The notes: generated by a model from the letters alone, not told the origin. Shown: positions 1 through 10,192, counted from the first letter of the stretch. The stretch: 64,000 nt of DNA from Bacteroidales bacterium (GCA_021648725.1 JAKISF010000013.1:1-64000); one strand, 5' to 3'. Numbers and translations: made by a program.

Positions 1-81
1 TTTATTGTAGCAAAATTATTTATATATTTTTTAGATTTTATTTTCTTGCCCACACTTTTGTCTCAAAACCTGAGCCTTTGC

Positions 82-1055
82 CTATAAACAAAGGGGTAGA
101 CAGGTTTTAGGCTGATGAACTTCCGTTTTATCTTCAAAATTACTGATGATATATCTGACATTCAGCCCTTTACCTGTACTTTCAACTTTTGCATAGCATT
201 TTTTTGGAGCATTCCATGTTCCTGCCTGATAATCAAATGATTCTGTAAACACTTGTTTCTTTATTTTTTTTGAAACACAAGAGTAAGTAACACATTTTTC
301 AAGGAATTTTGTGCGTTTTTTTAAGACATTATTTGCAGCAATTCCAATAGTAAATTTCAAATTAAATTCTTGTGCTAAATCCACTGTCTGCACGTATAAA
401 TATCTTCATGTCAGGGTATTGTTCTCGAATTTTATTTATAATCCTTTTTAAAATTGCAACATACCACCAATTGGAATGTGCATTTCCGGGACGTAAAACC
501 GGCAAGATGATTTCACCTGTATCCCCATCATGAAAAAAAAGTTCATTATACATTGTGTGATCATAAAATCCATTAAACATTGACAACTGTTGTTTTCCAA
601 AAGTTTCTGCATCTGTAGCATCAGCATCAATTGTAATTTGAGTTCTGCCTTTAAGCCCGGAGACATATCTGTCAAGCCATGCTTCTGGCAGGGTGAACAT
701 TTGATGCTTATCAACTCTATTTTAAAACCTGGAAAATTGTTGGTTGAGAGCCTAATTTATTATCGAAAGTCTCATTCAGAATAGGGTCATTTTTCAGTTT
801 ATCAATATCGTTAGTATCTTCATAGTCTTGCATCAACAATAAAACCCTCTGTTTCAGTAATTTATCTATTGAGTGTTGTGTGTATGATTGATGTCTGTCA
901 TCTTTGATAAATTTGCTAAAGTAGTTGATTAGTTTGTGTTTACGCTCAAATTTATCAATAAGCAACAACCCGCCTTCTGAACTTATTTCCCTTGCGTTAA
1001 AATCTATTAAAACCGCTTTGTTTTTCTTGTAAAATACTGTACCTTTATCACTCAT
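82..1055 (-). pseudogene. Broken IS1380-like DDE transposase
   Basis: Three consecutive minus-strand reading frames together spell one IS1380-family transposase. The first piece (1055-717) carries the family's N-terminal ISSEGGLLLIDKFE motif. The second (about 710-362) carries the catalytic-core stretches DADATDAETFGKQQ, LRPGNAHSN and RADSGF. The third (393-82) resembles the following IGIAANNVLKK region. The first break is a one-base insertion in an A run near 717-722: removing one A gives FQVLNRVDKHQMFTLPEAW. The second, near 375-400, is a frameshift or short deletion just after RADSGF. The C-terminal third is not recognisable. The protein cannot be made intact, so this is an IS remnant. Family assignment rests on recalled motifs, not a search. 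Confidence 0.8.
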
Positions 1056-1060
1056 TATTG

Positions 1061-1119
1061 GGGTATAAATTTGCTTAGTTTTGTTTTTATAACAGATTTA
1101 AAATTAGCAAATTATACCC
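1061..1119. repeat. Imperfect inverted repeat upstream of the IS1380-like remnant
   Basis: GGGTATAAATTTGC (1061-1074) is mirrored by GCAAATTATACCC (1107-1119), with one base missing. It lies just 5' of the transposase start and before the truncated second transposase, so it may be part of an IS end or a hairpin over the transposase leader. No target duplication could be recognised. Confidence 0.45.
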
Positions 1120-1140
1120 TTTTTTGCAAATTTATTATGA

Positions 1141-2099
1141 ATAATTCGGGTTAAGCCTTATGCTAAAAAAATGGAAAATTTATGTGAAATAAGAGATGCC
1201 AGTAAAAATGAAAAAGCAAATGGATATTGGCTTTGTCAGGTTGTAGGCTCTAATATAACTGATAATGACGCAATTCCATTGTATAATGTAGCTTATTCGC
1301 AAAAAGCCAAAGATTTTAAAAGTGCTAATGCTGAAATCATTAAAGCCATTGATACAGTGAGTATTCACATCGAAAATAGAGGTATTTGGACAATTGACAG
1401 GGGGGAGATAATGTTCTGTTTTTTAGAAAATTTGTAACAGAAAATAAAAAATTTGTTATCCGAGTGAAACAGAACAGAAATGTCACACATAAAGGTAAGA
1501 TGTTTAATATCAGGGATTTTGCAGATAAATTTGAGTGTAAACATAAGGCAAAAATTACGTATTTTAAAGAAGGCAAAAAAAAAGTAAAGAATATAAGCTA
1601 TGGTTCTGCGGTAATAAAAATAAATGATTTAAAAGATGAAGAACTTAACTTAGTAATAATAAAGGGGTTTGGGAAAGTTCCTATGCTGCTTTTTACTAAT
1701 AAAATGGCGAATAATATAGTTCCGGAATTGGTCTGGAAAATAGTAGAAATTTATTTAACCCGATGGAAATGCGAAGAGGTTTTTAGATACACAAAACAAA
1801 GCTATAACCTTGAAGATGTGAGAGTAATAAGTTATATTGGAATAAGAAATATTGTTGTTATGGTTTTGGCAATCGCATATTTTACATCAATATATGTAGG
1901 AAAAAACCTGAAATTGAAAATGATTTTTGAAAAGATTTTTTTTATGTCAAAACGGTTTTTCGGAATACCTACATTTTATAATTATGCAATGGCTGATGGA
2001 ATTTATAACTATCTTTACAACAATAAATATGGCATAGAATATCTAACGAAAAAAACACCGAAACTACCAAAAAGTCAGTTGGAATTAATTTTTGAATAA
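1141..2099 (+). pseudogene. 5'-truncated, frameshifted IS4-family transposase
   Basis: The frame opens at 1141, after an in-frame stop at 1138, with RVKPYAKKMENL. This is the stretch that normally follows the first catalytic Asp, so the N-terminal part is missing. Near 1398-1404 the frame breaks in a run of six G: one extra G would restore DRGGDNVLFFRKF, which includes the second catalytic Asp. The downstream piece (1464-2099) contains YLTRWKCEEVFRYTK, an exact match to the IS4-family Y-(2)-R-(3)-E-(6)-K signature with the catalytic Glu. The missing 5' end abuts the IS1380-like remnant, suggesting nested insertion. Non-functional as read. A homopolymer sequencing error at the G run cannot be excluded, but the 5' truncation would remain. 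Confidence 0.82.
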
Positions 2100-2165
2100 T
2101 TTTGAGGAAACTCAAGACTTATATTTCCATTTTTTTAATCACTTTAATATTATTAATTTAAAGCC

Positions 2166-4283
2166 GTGTATTTTAGCTTTCTTCAAATAATAAAACAATT
2201 ACCTTTTATACGACTTATAATACCGTTTATTGTAGGTATAAGCTTACAAATCGGGATATCATATACTTTTGATTATTATCTTCTTTTTGCTGTTTTGCTT
2301 ATTATTTTACTATTTATTGAATTTATAAAATATAACAACCGGAGGTATAAATTAAGATTTATTTCAGGAATTTCAATAAACTTATTATTTTTAATTACGG
2401 GAGCTTGGTTAGTTCAGGTTAATACCAATGATGTTTTTGAATATTACGAAAAGGAAATTATTGCAGAAGTATTATTATCGGAACAACCTGTTGAGAAAGA
2501 AAAATCATTCAAAACATTTGCCGAAATTAATAAATTAATTCTTAATGATTCGATTTATGGTTCCGATAAGAAAATTGTTATTTATTTTGAAAAAGACAGT
2601 TTTGCAAAAAAATTAAATTACGGAGACAAAATAATATTCAAATCAAGAATTAATGAAATAAAAACTTCAGGAAATCCTTATGAATTTGATTATAAACAAT
2701 TTCTTTTCAGAAAAGGGATTGTCGGGCAAATATATTTAAGATCGGCAAACTGGAAAAGAACAGCAGAGGAACAAGCAAACAGTGTTTTTGCTTTTGCAAA
2801 TAAGGCACGTAATTATTTAGCAAACATATACAGGAATAATAATATTGAGGGTAATGAATTTGCAGTTTTGCAAGCATTAACACTAGGAGATAAAAGCGAA
2901 ATAGATGAAGACGTAAGGCAATCATATGTTGCATCGGGGGCAATGCACATTTTAGCTGTTTCGGGTTTGCATGTAGGAATAATCTATGTTTTGTTTAATT
3001 TCTTTTTTCGTTTTTTTGATAAACTGAAAACTAAAAATTATGCATACGGAAAAGTGTTAAAAGCCGCAATACTTATTATAATCTTATGGTCTTTTGCAAT
3101 TATCTCAGGACTCTCACCTTCCGTAAGCAGAGCAGCAACAATGTTTACTTTTGTAATTATCGGCAGAGCAATGAAACGGAAAATTAACATTTACAATTCA
3201 TTAGCTGCATCTGCATTTATTTTATTACTTATAAACCCTTACCAAATAACAAATGTAGGTTTTCAATTGTCATACGCTGCTGTTTTTGCAATCGTTTATT
3301 TTCAACCGAGGATTTTAAAAATATTTGTAATTAAGAATAAGGTCATCTATTATATTTGGTCATTAACTGCGGTTTCTATTGCTGCTCAAATAGGTACTAT
3401 TCCTATTACTTTGTTCTATTTTCATGTTTTTCCTTGGTATTTTATGCTTACAAATATTATTGTGATACCTGTTGCCACATTAATAATTTATTTAGCAGTT
3501 GCTCTGTTGTTAACCTCTTTTATTCCTGCTGTTTCATCGTTTTTCGCATATATTCTTAACCTTTGCATTCAATTTCTGAATAACTCGGTTTCTGTTATTG
3601 AAAGTTTACCGTATTCCTTTTCAGAAAACATATCTTTTAATACATCAGACTTAATATTTTCATCTTTGTTAGTTATTCTTTTTGCCGCATTTATTAGTTA
3701 CAAGCAAGTAAAAACTATTTACAACATTCTGCTTATATTGATTATTTGGCTGAGTTGCAACACATTTAGCAAGGCACACAACAATTCGAACAATAAACTT
3801 TTTGTATATAACATTAAAGATATTTCTGCAATAAATATTATAGGTGAAAAAAATTATCTTATCACAAGTAAAAATTCTTTTAATAAAAACACAATAAAAT
3901 ACGGACCTTTAAGCAATTGGCAGCATTTAAATAAAACTAATTATATTCCTGTTAATATCTCAGATTCCGTTTATATTTCAAATTCAATAGTAAAGTATAA
4001 AAACTTTATTCTCAGCAATTCAAAGAAAATTTTAATTATTAATAATGAAACCCAAATTCGTTTTCAAGGAAATGATAAATTTAACATAGATTATATAATT
4101 ATATCCGGAAATCCGGAAATAAAAATTAAAGAAGTTCTGGAATTATTTAATACCGAAACAATTATATTTGATTCTTCAAATAAATATTATTCTGTTAAAG
4201 AATGGGAAATTGAATGTAAAAATTTAAATCAAAATTATCATTCTGTAATTGACAATGGTGCATTCTCAAAGAAGTTGCAATAA
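2166..4283 (+). CDS. comEC: ComEC/Rec2-family DNA uptake channel
   Basis: A 705-residue polytopic inner-membrane protein of the ComEC/Rec2 family, which carries incoming single-stranded DNA across the membrane during natural transformation. An N-terminal membrane/OB-like region (residues 1-200) is followed by the competence domain. Its hallmark HILAVSGLHVG lies near residues 261-271, and many further hydrophobic helices run to about residue 540. The C-terminal 160 residues are soluble, but I see no HxHxD metal motif, so a catalytic metallo-beta-lactamase domain is absent or degenerate. The start is GTG at 2166; the next Met is deep inside the conserved domain. The gene follows the IS remnants directly. 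Other competence genes are not in the window. Confidence 0.88.
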   Translation: MYFSFLQIIKQLPFIRLIIPFIVGISLQIGISYTFDYYLLFAVLLIILLFIEFIKYNNRRYKLRFISGISINLLFLITGAWLVQVNTNDVFEYYEKEIIAEVLLSEQPVEKEKSFKTFAEINKLILNDSIYGSDKKIVIYFEKDSFAKKLNYGDKIIFKSRINEIKTSGNPYEFDYKQFLFRKGIVGQIYLRSANWKRTAEEQANSVFAFANKARNYLANIYRNNNIEGNEFAVLQALTLGDKSEIDEDVRQSYVASGAMHILAVSGLHVGIIYVLFNFFFRFFDKLKTKNYAYGKVLKAAILIIILWSFAIISGLSPSVSRAATMFTFVIIGRAMKRKINIYNSLAASAFILLLINPYQITNVGFQLSYAAVFAIVYFQPRILKIFVIKNKVIYYIWSLTAVSIAAQIGTIPITLFYFHVFPWYFMLTNIIVIPVATLIIYLAVALLLTSFIPAVSSFFAYILNLCIQFLNNSVSVIESLPYSFSENISFNTSDLIFSSLLVILFAAFISYKQVKTIYNILLILIIWLSCNTFSKAHNNSNNKLFVYNIKDISAINIIGEKNYLITSKNSFNKNTIKYGPLSNWQHLNKTNYIPVNISDSVYISNSIVKYKNFILSNSKKILIINNETQIRFQGNDKFNIDYIIISGNPEIKIKEVLELFNTETIIFDSSNKYYSVKEWEIECKNLNQNYHSVIDNGAFSKKLQ

Positions 4284-4421
4284 AAAAACAATTTAACTGT
4301 TAACTTAACACATTGACAAACTGCTCATTGTATCAAAATATTCTTAAACTACATATTAAACAACTTTAATAATCATTTTTTTTGTATCTTTATAAAATTA
4401 ATTCCTCTTATTCCGTAACTT

Positions 4422-6575
4422 ATGAAGCATCCTGTTATTAACTCAACATTATTTTTTTTATTCTTATTTTCAACAATAAATATAAATGCTCAAAAATCAG
4501 ATATAGACAGCTTACTGCAAGTTGTTCAAAATGCAGGAGAAGATACAGTTGCCGTAAATGCTCTTCTTAGCTTAGGTGAAAACAGCAGTATTGAGCCTCA
4601 AGAACAATTGATATATCTTAATAAAGCAGTAAACCTGTCTGACAAATTGAAGTTCAAAACCGGAACTGCAAAAGCTTATTCTATTCTCGGGATATATTAT
4701 ACAAACCAAGGTAATTTTGATAAAGCAATCGAATATCTGGAAGAAGCCTCAGAGTTGTTTAAAGAACTTGGCATCAAAGATATGGAGGTAGCAACTCTCG
4801 GCAATACGGGTAATGTTCATTGTTATTTAGGAGATTTTGAAAAAGGATTAGAATGTTTCTTGAGTGCCTTAGATGTTATGTATGAATTAGGAAATAAAAG
4901 TTGGATTGCTACAGCAAAAAACAACATCGGCAGTGTTTATGTTTTTCTTGATGAAGACAGCCTTGCATTAGATTATTACGAAGATGCCCTATCGCTTTAT
5001 AAAGAAGTTAATGACGAATCAGGAATGTCATTGGCATTAGGAAATATGGGAAATGTTTATAACGATAACAAACAACATGAGCTTGCAATAAAATATTACC
5101 TTAAAGCTGTTGAATTAGATGAAAAAACCGGAAATATTCAACAATTAGCTTTAAATTACACAAACTTAGGAACAGCATACGGTGATATTAAAGATAACAA
5201 AAATGCTATAAAATATCTTGAAAAAGCAATTTACGGTTTTAAGGAAATAGGAAATAAAAACGGTTTGTCAATAACATATTTAACCCTGTCATTTTATTTC
5301 AGAGATATCGGAGATTATTATTCAGCAAGAAAATATCTGGATTTAAGTTTCAATATTACAAAAGAAATCGGTGCCAAACATACACTTATGAGAATATATG
5401 AAGAATTGGCTTATCATGACTCAATAGACGGAAATTTCGTTTCGGCATTAGAAAACTATAAAACTTATTCAGCTTTAAAAGATACAATATATAAATCTGA
5501 AAAATCTGAACAAATTGCAGAAATGCAAACAAAATTTGACACAGAGCAAAAAGAAAAAGAAAATGAACTTCTGAAAGAAAAAAATACTAAAAATGAATTA
5601 CTTAATCAAAAAAAGAACATATTAATATTTGCAGTAATCGGGGCATTAGTTCTGATGTTGATTATAGGAATTATTGTAGTAAGAACCAGCAGAACAAGAA
5701 AAAAAATAAACGAAGAACTAAAAGAAAAGAATTTTGAAATAAACCAGCAAAAAGAAGAAATTACAACTCAAAATGAAATACTGAACAATCAAAACATTAA
5801 AATTGAAAAAAGTCATAAAAAAATAACCGACAGTATAAATTATGCAAGCAGAATTCAAAAAGCAATGCTGCCGTCAGAAGAAACTATTAATCAATATCTT
5901 CCCGAAAACTTCATTTTTTTCAAACCCAGAGATATTGTAAGCGGTGACTTTTATTGGGTAAAAAAAGTGAGAAATCATTTAATAATTGTTGTTGCAGATT
6001 GCACAGGACACGGAGTTCCCGGAGCAATGGTAAGTATGCTGGGTATGTCTTTGTTAAATGATATCGTAAATAAAGAAAACGTTACAAAAGCAAGTCAAGT
6101 TTTGGAAGAATTGCGTTCCGGAATTAAAAAATCATTCAAACAAACCGGAAATATGGATGAACAAAAAGACGGAATGGATTTAGCTTTATGTGTAATTAAT
6201 TCAGAAACTAATGTTATGCAATATTCCGGAGCAAATATTCCTTTATATCATTACAGGGAAAATGAATTATTAATATACAAACCAATACCGAACCCGATAG
6301 GAATAAGCTACAAAGAAACACCTTTCAATACCGTTGAAATAAATTTACAAAAAAATGATGTTTTTTATATGTTCTCCGATGGCATTGTCGATCAGTTTCA
6401 CCATAAAACAAATAAAAAATTCAAATCTTCCGGCTTAAAAGAATTATTAAATAAAATCCACCAAGAAAGTCCTGAATACCAGAAAAATAAATTCGAAAAT
6501 CTTTATAACGAATGGACAGGAAACTTAAATAACCAAACTGACGATATTTTGGTTATGAGTTTTAAAATAATATAA
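4422..6575 (+). CDS. TPR sensor with SpoIIE-type PP2C phosphatase domain
   Basis: A 717-residue protein with a signal peptide (residues 1-23, ending ININAQ). Tetratricopeptide repeats span roughly residues 70-340, with repeated G-x-Y and A-x-x-Y patterns. One transmembrane helix lies near 398-420, then a coiled coil, then a SpoIIE/PP2C Ser/Thr phosphatase domain from about 470 to 717. Metal-binding landmarks are GDFYWV, ADCTGHGVPGAM (about 523-535) and FSDGIVDQ. The layout implies a periplasmic TPR sensor controlling a cytoplasmic phosphatase, probably one acting on a phosphorylated STAS-like regulator. Such proteins are common in Bacteroidota. A SiaB-type kinase lies 6.6 kb downstream and could oppose it, but the two are not in one operon. 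The natural ligand is unknown. Confidence 0.88.
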   Translation: MKHPVINSTLFFLFLFSTININAQKSDIDSLLQVVQNAGEDTVAVNALLSLGENSSIEPQEQLIYLNKAVNLSDKLKFKTGTAKAYSILGIYYTNQGNFDKAIEYLEEASELFKELGIKDMEVATLGNTGNVHCYLGDFEKGLECFLSALDVMYELGNKSWIATAKNNIGSVYVFLDEDSLALDYYEDALSLYKEVNDESGMSLALGNMGNVYNDNKQHELAIKYYLKAVELDEKTGNIQQLALNYTNLGTAYGDIKDNKNAIKYLEKAIYGFKEIGNKNGLSITYLTLSFYFRDIGDYYSARKYLDLSFNITKEIGAKHTLMRIYEELAYHDSIDGNFVSALENYKTYSALKDTIYKSEKSEQIAEMQTKFDTEQKEKENELLKEKNTKNELLNQKKNILIFAVIGALVLMLIIGIIVVRTSRTRKKINEELKEKNFEINQQKEEITTQNEILNNQNIKIEKSHKKITDSINYASRIQKAMLPSEETINQYLPENFIFFKPRDIVSGDFYWVKKVRNHLIIVVADCTGHGVPGAMVSMLGMSLLNDIVNKENVTKASQVLEELRSGIKKSFKQTGNMDEQKDGMDLALCVINSETNVMQYSGANIPLYHYRENELLIYKPIPNPIGISYKETPFNTVEINLQKNDVFYMFSDGIVDQFHHKTNKKFKSSGLKELLNKIHQESPEYQKNKFENLYNEWTGNLNNQTDDILVMSFKII

Positions 6576-6616
6576 AATATTAGGAAATTCATTAAAATTT
6601 TATTCCTTTGCAAAGA

Positions 6617-6638
6617 TATGAAACAAATTTGTTTCATA
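6617..6638. promoter_or_regulatory. Perfect 22-bp palindrome, candidate operator
   Basis: The half-site TATGAAACAAA is followed immediately by its exact complement, giving a perfect 22-bp dyad 25 bp before the methyltransferase start. It has no U-tract and sits where a transcription start would be expected. A dimeric repressor site (TetR-like spacing) is the simplest reading, by inference only. Confidence 0.5.
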
Positions 6639-6663
6639 ATAATTACTAATTACAAAAAGTTTT

Positions 6664-7470
6664 ATGAGTAAAATTGTTGAAAAATACGCAGAACTGCCAA
6701 GACCTATCAGAAGACCTTTGTGGAGATTATGGCATAATTTAATCACTTCGTTTGACAAAAAGAAAACAACAGTTTTTATGAATTACGGGTATGCAAGCGA
6801 TAACGGAGAATTTACAGATTTAAATCTTAAACCCGAAGATATTGCAGACAAATACAGCATCCAATTATATGATCATGTTGCCGGAAGTGAAGACCTTACA
6901 GATAAAGACGTTCTTGAAGTAGGATGCGGAAGAGGCGGAGGAGCTTCATTCTTAGCCAGATATTATAAACCAAAATCATATATCGGTTTAGACATTTCTA
7001 AAAAAACTACTCTTTTCTGCAACAACCATCATAAAGCAGATGGCTTAAAGTTTGTTAAGGGGCATGCAGAACAACTCCCTTTTGAAGATTCAAGCTTTGA
7101 TGCAGTTGTTAATGTTGAATCTGCAAGAGTGTACGGAAATATTCCTAAATTTTTTCAAGAAGTTTACAGAGTTTTAAGACCCGAAGGCAAATTTCTTTTT
7201 GCAGATATGATAAAACCTAAAGATATTGATTTTATTAACAAATCGTTAGAGGAGGCAGGACTAAAACTAATTGAAAAGCAAAATATCAGAGAAAATGTTG
7301 TAAAAGCATTAATTTTAGATACTGAATACAGAAAAGAACGAATAAGAGAAGGAGCTCCTAAATTCTTACATAAATCATTTTTTCAATTTGCAGGTGTTGA
7401 AGGCTCGGAAAGATTTGATGCTTTTGATAAAAACAGAATTGATTATTGGAGTTATACCCTCACAAAATAA
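6664..7470 (+). CDS. Class I SAM-dependent methyltransferase
   Basis: A 268-residue Rossmann-fold methyltransferase (Methyltransf_11 type). Motif I is VLEVGCGRGGG near residues 83-93, the acidic residue after beta-2 is in YIGLDISKK, and the later motif is LPFEDSSFDAVVNVES (about 139-154), followed by VYRVLRPEGKFLFADM. The N-terminal 70 residues (MNYGYASDNGEF) resemble small-molecule or lipid O-/C-methyltransferases, but the substrate cannot be read from sequence. There is no signal peptide, so it is cytoplasmic. It stands alone, behind the 22-bp palindrome, and converges on the feo operon across a shared terminator. Confidence 0.85.
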   Translation: MSKIVEKYAELPRPIRRPLWRLWHNLITSFDKKKTTVFMNYGYASDNGEFTDLNLKPEDIADKYSIQLYDHVAGSEDLTDKDVLEVGCGRGGGASFLARYYKPKSYIGLDISKKTTLFCNNHHKADGLKFVKGHAEQLPFEDSSFDAVVNVESARVYGNIPKFFQEVYRVLRPEGKFLFADMIKPKDIDFINKSLEEAGLKLIEKQNIRENVVKALILDTEYRKERIREGAPKFLHKSFFQFAGVEGSERFDAFDKNRIDYWSYTLTK

Positions 7471-7484
7471 TTTCAAAAACTACA

Positions 7485-7527
7485 ATACAAAAAAAACAGT
7501 TCATATTTTGAGCTGTTTTTTTTGTAT
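7485..7527. terminator. Bidirectional terminator between methyltransferase and feo operon
   Basis: A 19-bp stem (7485-7503 with 7509-7527) with one mismatch and a 5-nt loop has an eight-A run on one arm and eight T on the other, so it works as an intrinsic terminator in both directions. It overlaps the last codons of the small minus-strand gene at 7501. Confidence 0.85.
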
Positions 7528-7692
7528 CAACTCTGTATATTTATTTCCTTTTAAAGCACACCCTGTACAACTTCCCGAACAAGAATGCAAATTATCAGTC
7601 TTTTTACTCGGCAACAGAAAAACAATAAAGTTATATGCAGTATATAAAATTGCGGCAATTATTATTATGTATGTTATTATTTCCTGAATCAT
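7501..7692 (-). CDS. FeoB-associated Cys-rich membrane protein
   Basis: A 63-residue protein with one N-terminal transmembrane helix (residues 5-28) and a short Cys-rich tail, CSGSCTGCALKG (about residues 38-49), matching the FeoB-associated Cys-rich family. It lies 19 bp downstream of feoB on the same strand, so it belongs to the ferrous iron uptake operon. The Cys cluster may bind iron or sense redox state next to the FeoB channel; that role is inferred from the family. Its 3' end forms part of the terminator stem. Confidence 0.85.
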   Translation of the reverse strand: MIQEIITYIIIIAAILYTAYNFIVFLLPSKKTDNLHSCSGSCTGCALKGNKYTELIQKKQLKI

Positions 7693-7711
7693 AATAAAAA
7701 CTAATTTTGAG

Positions 7712-10192
7712 TTATAATAAACTTCCTATTTGGTAAATTGCAAAAGAAAGCAACCAAGCTAAAGCCGTTGTGTAAACAACCAAAAAACCTGCCCATTTCC
7801 AACTTCCCGATTCTTTCCTTACTGCAGCAATAACGGCAATACACGGAAAATATATCAAAATAAAAACTAAAAACGAAATTGAAACCAAAGGAGTAAATAT
7901 TTTTTCTCCTTTATGTTTTCCGGTTTGATATACTTCATTTTTTATAGCTTTTTTAAGGGCTTCCGATGCATCATCTTTATCAAACTCTGCTCCGTATAAA
8001 ACTCCCATAGTGCTTACAACAATTTCTTTTGCAGCAACTCCCGTTAAAATACTCACTCCTATTTTCCAATCAAAACCCAAAGGTCTGATTGCAGGCTCAA
8101 TAAATTGTCCTATTTTCCCTATATACGAGTTCTCTTGTAAAACAGTTTTTTTCTTATTTATAAGTCTTTCAATCTCTGCTTTATATATCTCTTTTTCTGT
8201 ATTAAAAGCATGTTTAACATTCAAAACTTGAATTCTTTTATCAATTTTTTCAGTTACCTCATTACTTGTGGGAAAATAACCTAATGCCCAAATAATAATT
8301 GAAGCAATTAAAATAACACCTCCCATCTTTTTAAGATATTGAGAACCTTTATGCCACATATGTTTCAAAGAAATTCTCATAATAGGTTTTCTGTACGGAG
8401 GTAATTCCATAACAAAAGGAGCATCTTTCGACTTAAAAAATAACTTTTTAAAAATCTTTGCAACAACAATTGAAACTAAGATGCCCGCAGCATAAATCAA
8501 AAACAAAACAGTTCCTGCATTATCAGGAAAAACAGCACCGATAATTACTAAATATATGGGTAAACGTGCACTGCAAGACATAAAAGGGTTAATAAGCATT
8601 GTAAGTAATCTGTCATTTCTGTTCTCCAATGTTCTTGTTGACATAACAGCCGGAACATTACATCCGAAGCCCATTACCAAAGGAATAAACGATTTTCCGT
8701 GCAAACCTATTTTATGCATTAATTTATCGGTAATGAAAGCAGCTCTTGACATATAACCGGTATCTTCCATTAATGAAATAATAAAAAACAAAATTAAGAT
8801 ATTAGGAAGGAAAACAATTACCCCTCCTACTCCTCCGATAACTCCGTCAATAATTAAATCTTTCAGCATTCCTTCCTGCATAAATCTTTGAATAAGATTT
8901 GCAATAATTGAAACAAGTTCTTCAATCCATGCCATAGGAAATGCACCCAAAGTAAATGTTGCCTGAAACATCAACCACATAATAGCAACAAAAATAGGAA
9001 TTCCTAAATGCCTATGTGTTAAAACTTTATCAATTTTGAATGTTCTGTCGTCAATTTTAACATCTCCTTTCTTATAAGTTTCTTTCAGTGCACCTCTTAT
9101 AAATCCGTAACGAGCATCAATAATTAAAGTTTCTGCATCTTCTTTTAAATGGCTTTCAATTTTTTTTCTTAATTTATTTCCTGTTTCCAGAATTTCTTCT
9201 CCGTCAACAGTATTTTTTAATATCCTTTGTGTACGAGTATCATTTTCCAACAAACTCAAAGCAAGAAATCTGGGTGCAACTTTTCTCGTTAATTGCAAAT
9301 TCTCCTCAGTATAAATCTTTTCTTGAAGTTGAGTAACAGCTTTTTCAAAAGGTTTTCCGTAATTAATGTGCACATGTCTTACAATAGTATCTTTATCCTC
9401 ATAAACATCAATTAACTTATCAAAAAGTTTTTTTATTCCTTTTCCGCTTGAAGCAACAGTAGGAATAATCGGGACACCAATCATTGCTGCTAATTCTTTA
9501 TAATTAAATTGGTCACCTCTTTTCTCTAATTCGTCAAACATATTTAATGCAATCACCAACTTAATATCCATATCAATCAGGCGAGTAGTTAAATACAAGT
9601 TACGTTCTAAATTTGAAGCATCAACAACATTTACCACAATATCAGGCATTTCATCAAAAATATGCTCTCTTACATATAACTCTTCCGGCGTATATGCAGT
9701 TAATGAATACGTTCCGGGCAAATCAGTAACATTAAATGTGTAACCTTTATATTTTTTAACCGATTTTTTTGCATCAACGGTAACACCGCTGTAATTCCCT
9801 ACATGCTCTGTTGCTCCCGTTGCCTTATTAAAAAAAGTAGTTTTCCCGCAATTTGGGTTTCCGACCAAAGCAATATTAATTATTTTACTTTTTTCTTTCG
9901 CAGATTTCTTTAAGATATTATTACCTGTAGTTCCGTTATATTTTTCCGTAATAATATTTTTTGCTTCTTCTTTATTAACAACCTCAACTAACTCAGCTTC
10001 ACGTCTTCGAAGAGATATGTGATAACCCATAATACTGTATTCTATGGGGTCTTTAAGGGGGGCATTTTTTATTACGGTAACTTTTTGACCTTTAATAAAG
10101 CCCATTTCGGTAATACGTTTTCGGAATGCACCTCGCCCCTTAACTTTAACTATAACAGCCTCTTCATTATTTTTTAATAAAGATAAATTCAT
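7712..10192 (-). CDS. feoB: Ferrous iron transporter, FeoA-FeoB fusion
   Basis: An 826-residue protein. Residues 1-75 are a FeoA/SH3-like domain (GFIKGQKVTVI, SIMGYHISLRRREAELVEV). A linker is followed by the FeoB G-protein domain: G1 GNPNCGKTT at 111-119, G3 DLPGTYS, and NMFDE at the G4 position. The cytosolic helical domain and two Gate regions with many membrane helices follow (GFGCNVPAVMSTRTLEN, TGVAAKEIVVSTMGVLYG). It imports Fe2+ across the inner membrane under GTP control. FeoA-FeoB fusion is usual in Bacteroidota. It heads an operon with the Cys-rich partner, and a candidate -7/-33 promoter lies just upstream. No Fur box was recognised. Confidence 0.95.
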   Translation of the reverse strand: MNLSLLKNNEEAVIVKVKGRGAFRKRITEMGFIKGQKVTVIKNAPLKDPIEYSIMGYHISLRRREAELVEVVNKEEAKNIITEKYNGTTGNNILKKSAKEKSKIINIALVGNPNCGKTTFFNKATGATEHVGNYSGVTVDAKKSVKKYKGYTFNVTDLPGTYSLTAYTPEELYVREHIFDEMPDIVVNVVDASNLERNLYLTTRLIDMDIKLVIALNMFDELEKRGDQFNYKELAAMIGVPIIPTVASSGKGIKKLFDKLIDVYEDKDTIVRHVHINYGKPFEKAVTQLQEKIYTEENLQLTRKVAPRFLALSLLENDTRTQRILKNTVDGEEILETGNKLRKKIESHLKEDAETLIIDARYGFIRGALKETYKKGDVKIDDRTFKIDKVLTHRHLGIPIFVAIMWLMFQATFTLGAFPMAWIEELVSIIANLIQRFMQEGMLKDLIIDGVIGGVGGVIVFLPNILILFFIISLMEDTGYMSRAAFITDKLMHKIGLHGKSFIPLVMGFGCNVPAVMSTRTLENRNDRLLTMLINPFMSCSARLPIYLVIIGAVFPDNAGTVLFLIYAAGILVSIVVAKIFKKLFFKSKDAPFVMELPPYRKPIMRISLKHMWHKGSQYLKKMGGVILIASIIIWALGYFPTSNEVTEKIDKRIQVLNVKHAFNTEKEIYKAEIERLINKKKTVLQENSYIGKIGQFIEPAIRPLGFDWKIGVSILTGVAAKEIVVSTMGVLYGAEFDKDDASEALKKAIKNEVYQTGKHKGEKIFTPLVSISFLVFILIYFPCIAVIAAVRKESGSWKWAGFLVVYTTALAWLLSFAIYQIGSLL

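Noticed and set aside
1395-1410. Programmed frameshifting at the G6 run of the IS4-like transposase
   Set aside because: The A-site codon would not re-pair well after a -1 slip, and the copy lacks its N-terminal part, so decay or sequencing error is simpler.
7388-7687. 99-codon plus-strand frame overlapping the methyltransferase end and the FeoB-associated gene
   Set aside because: It runs through the bidirectional terminator and is antisense to a recognisable Cys-rich membrane protein.
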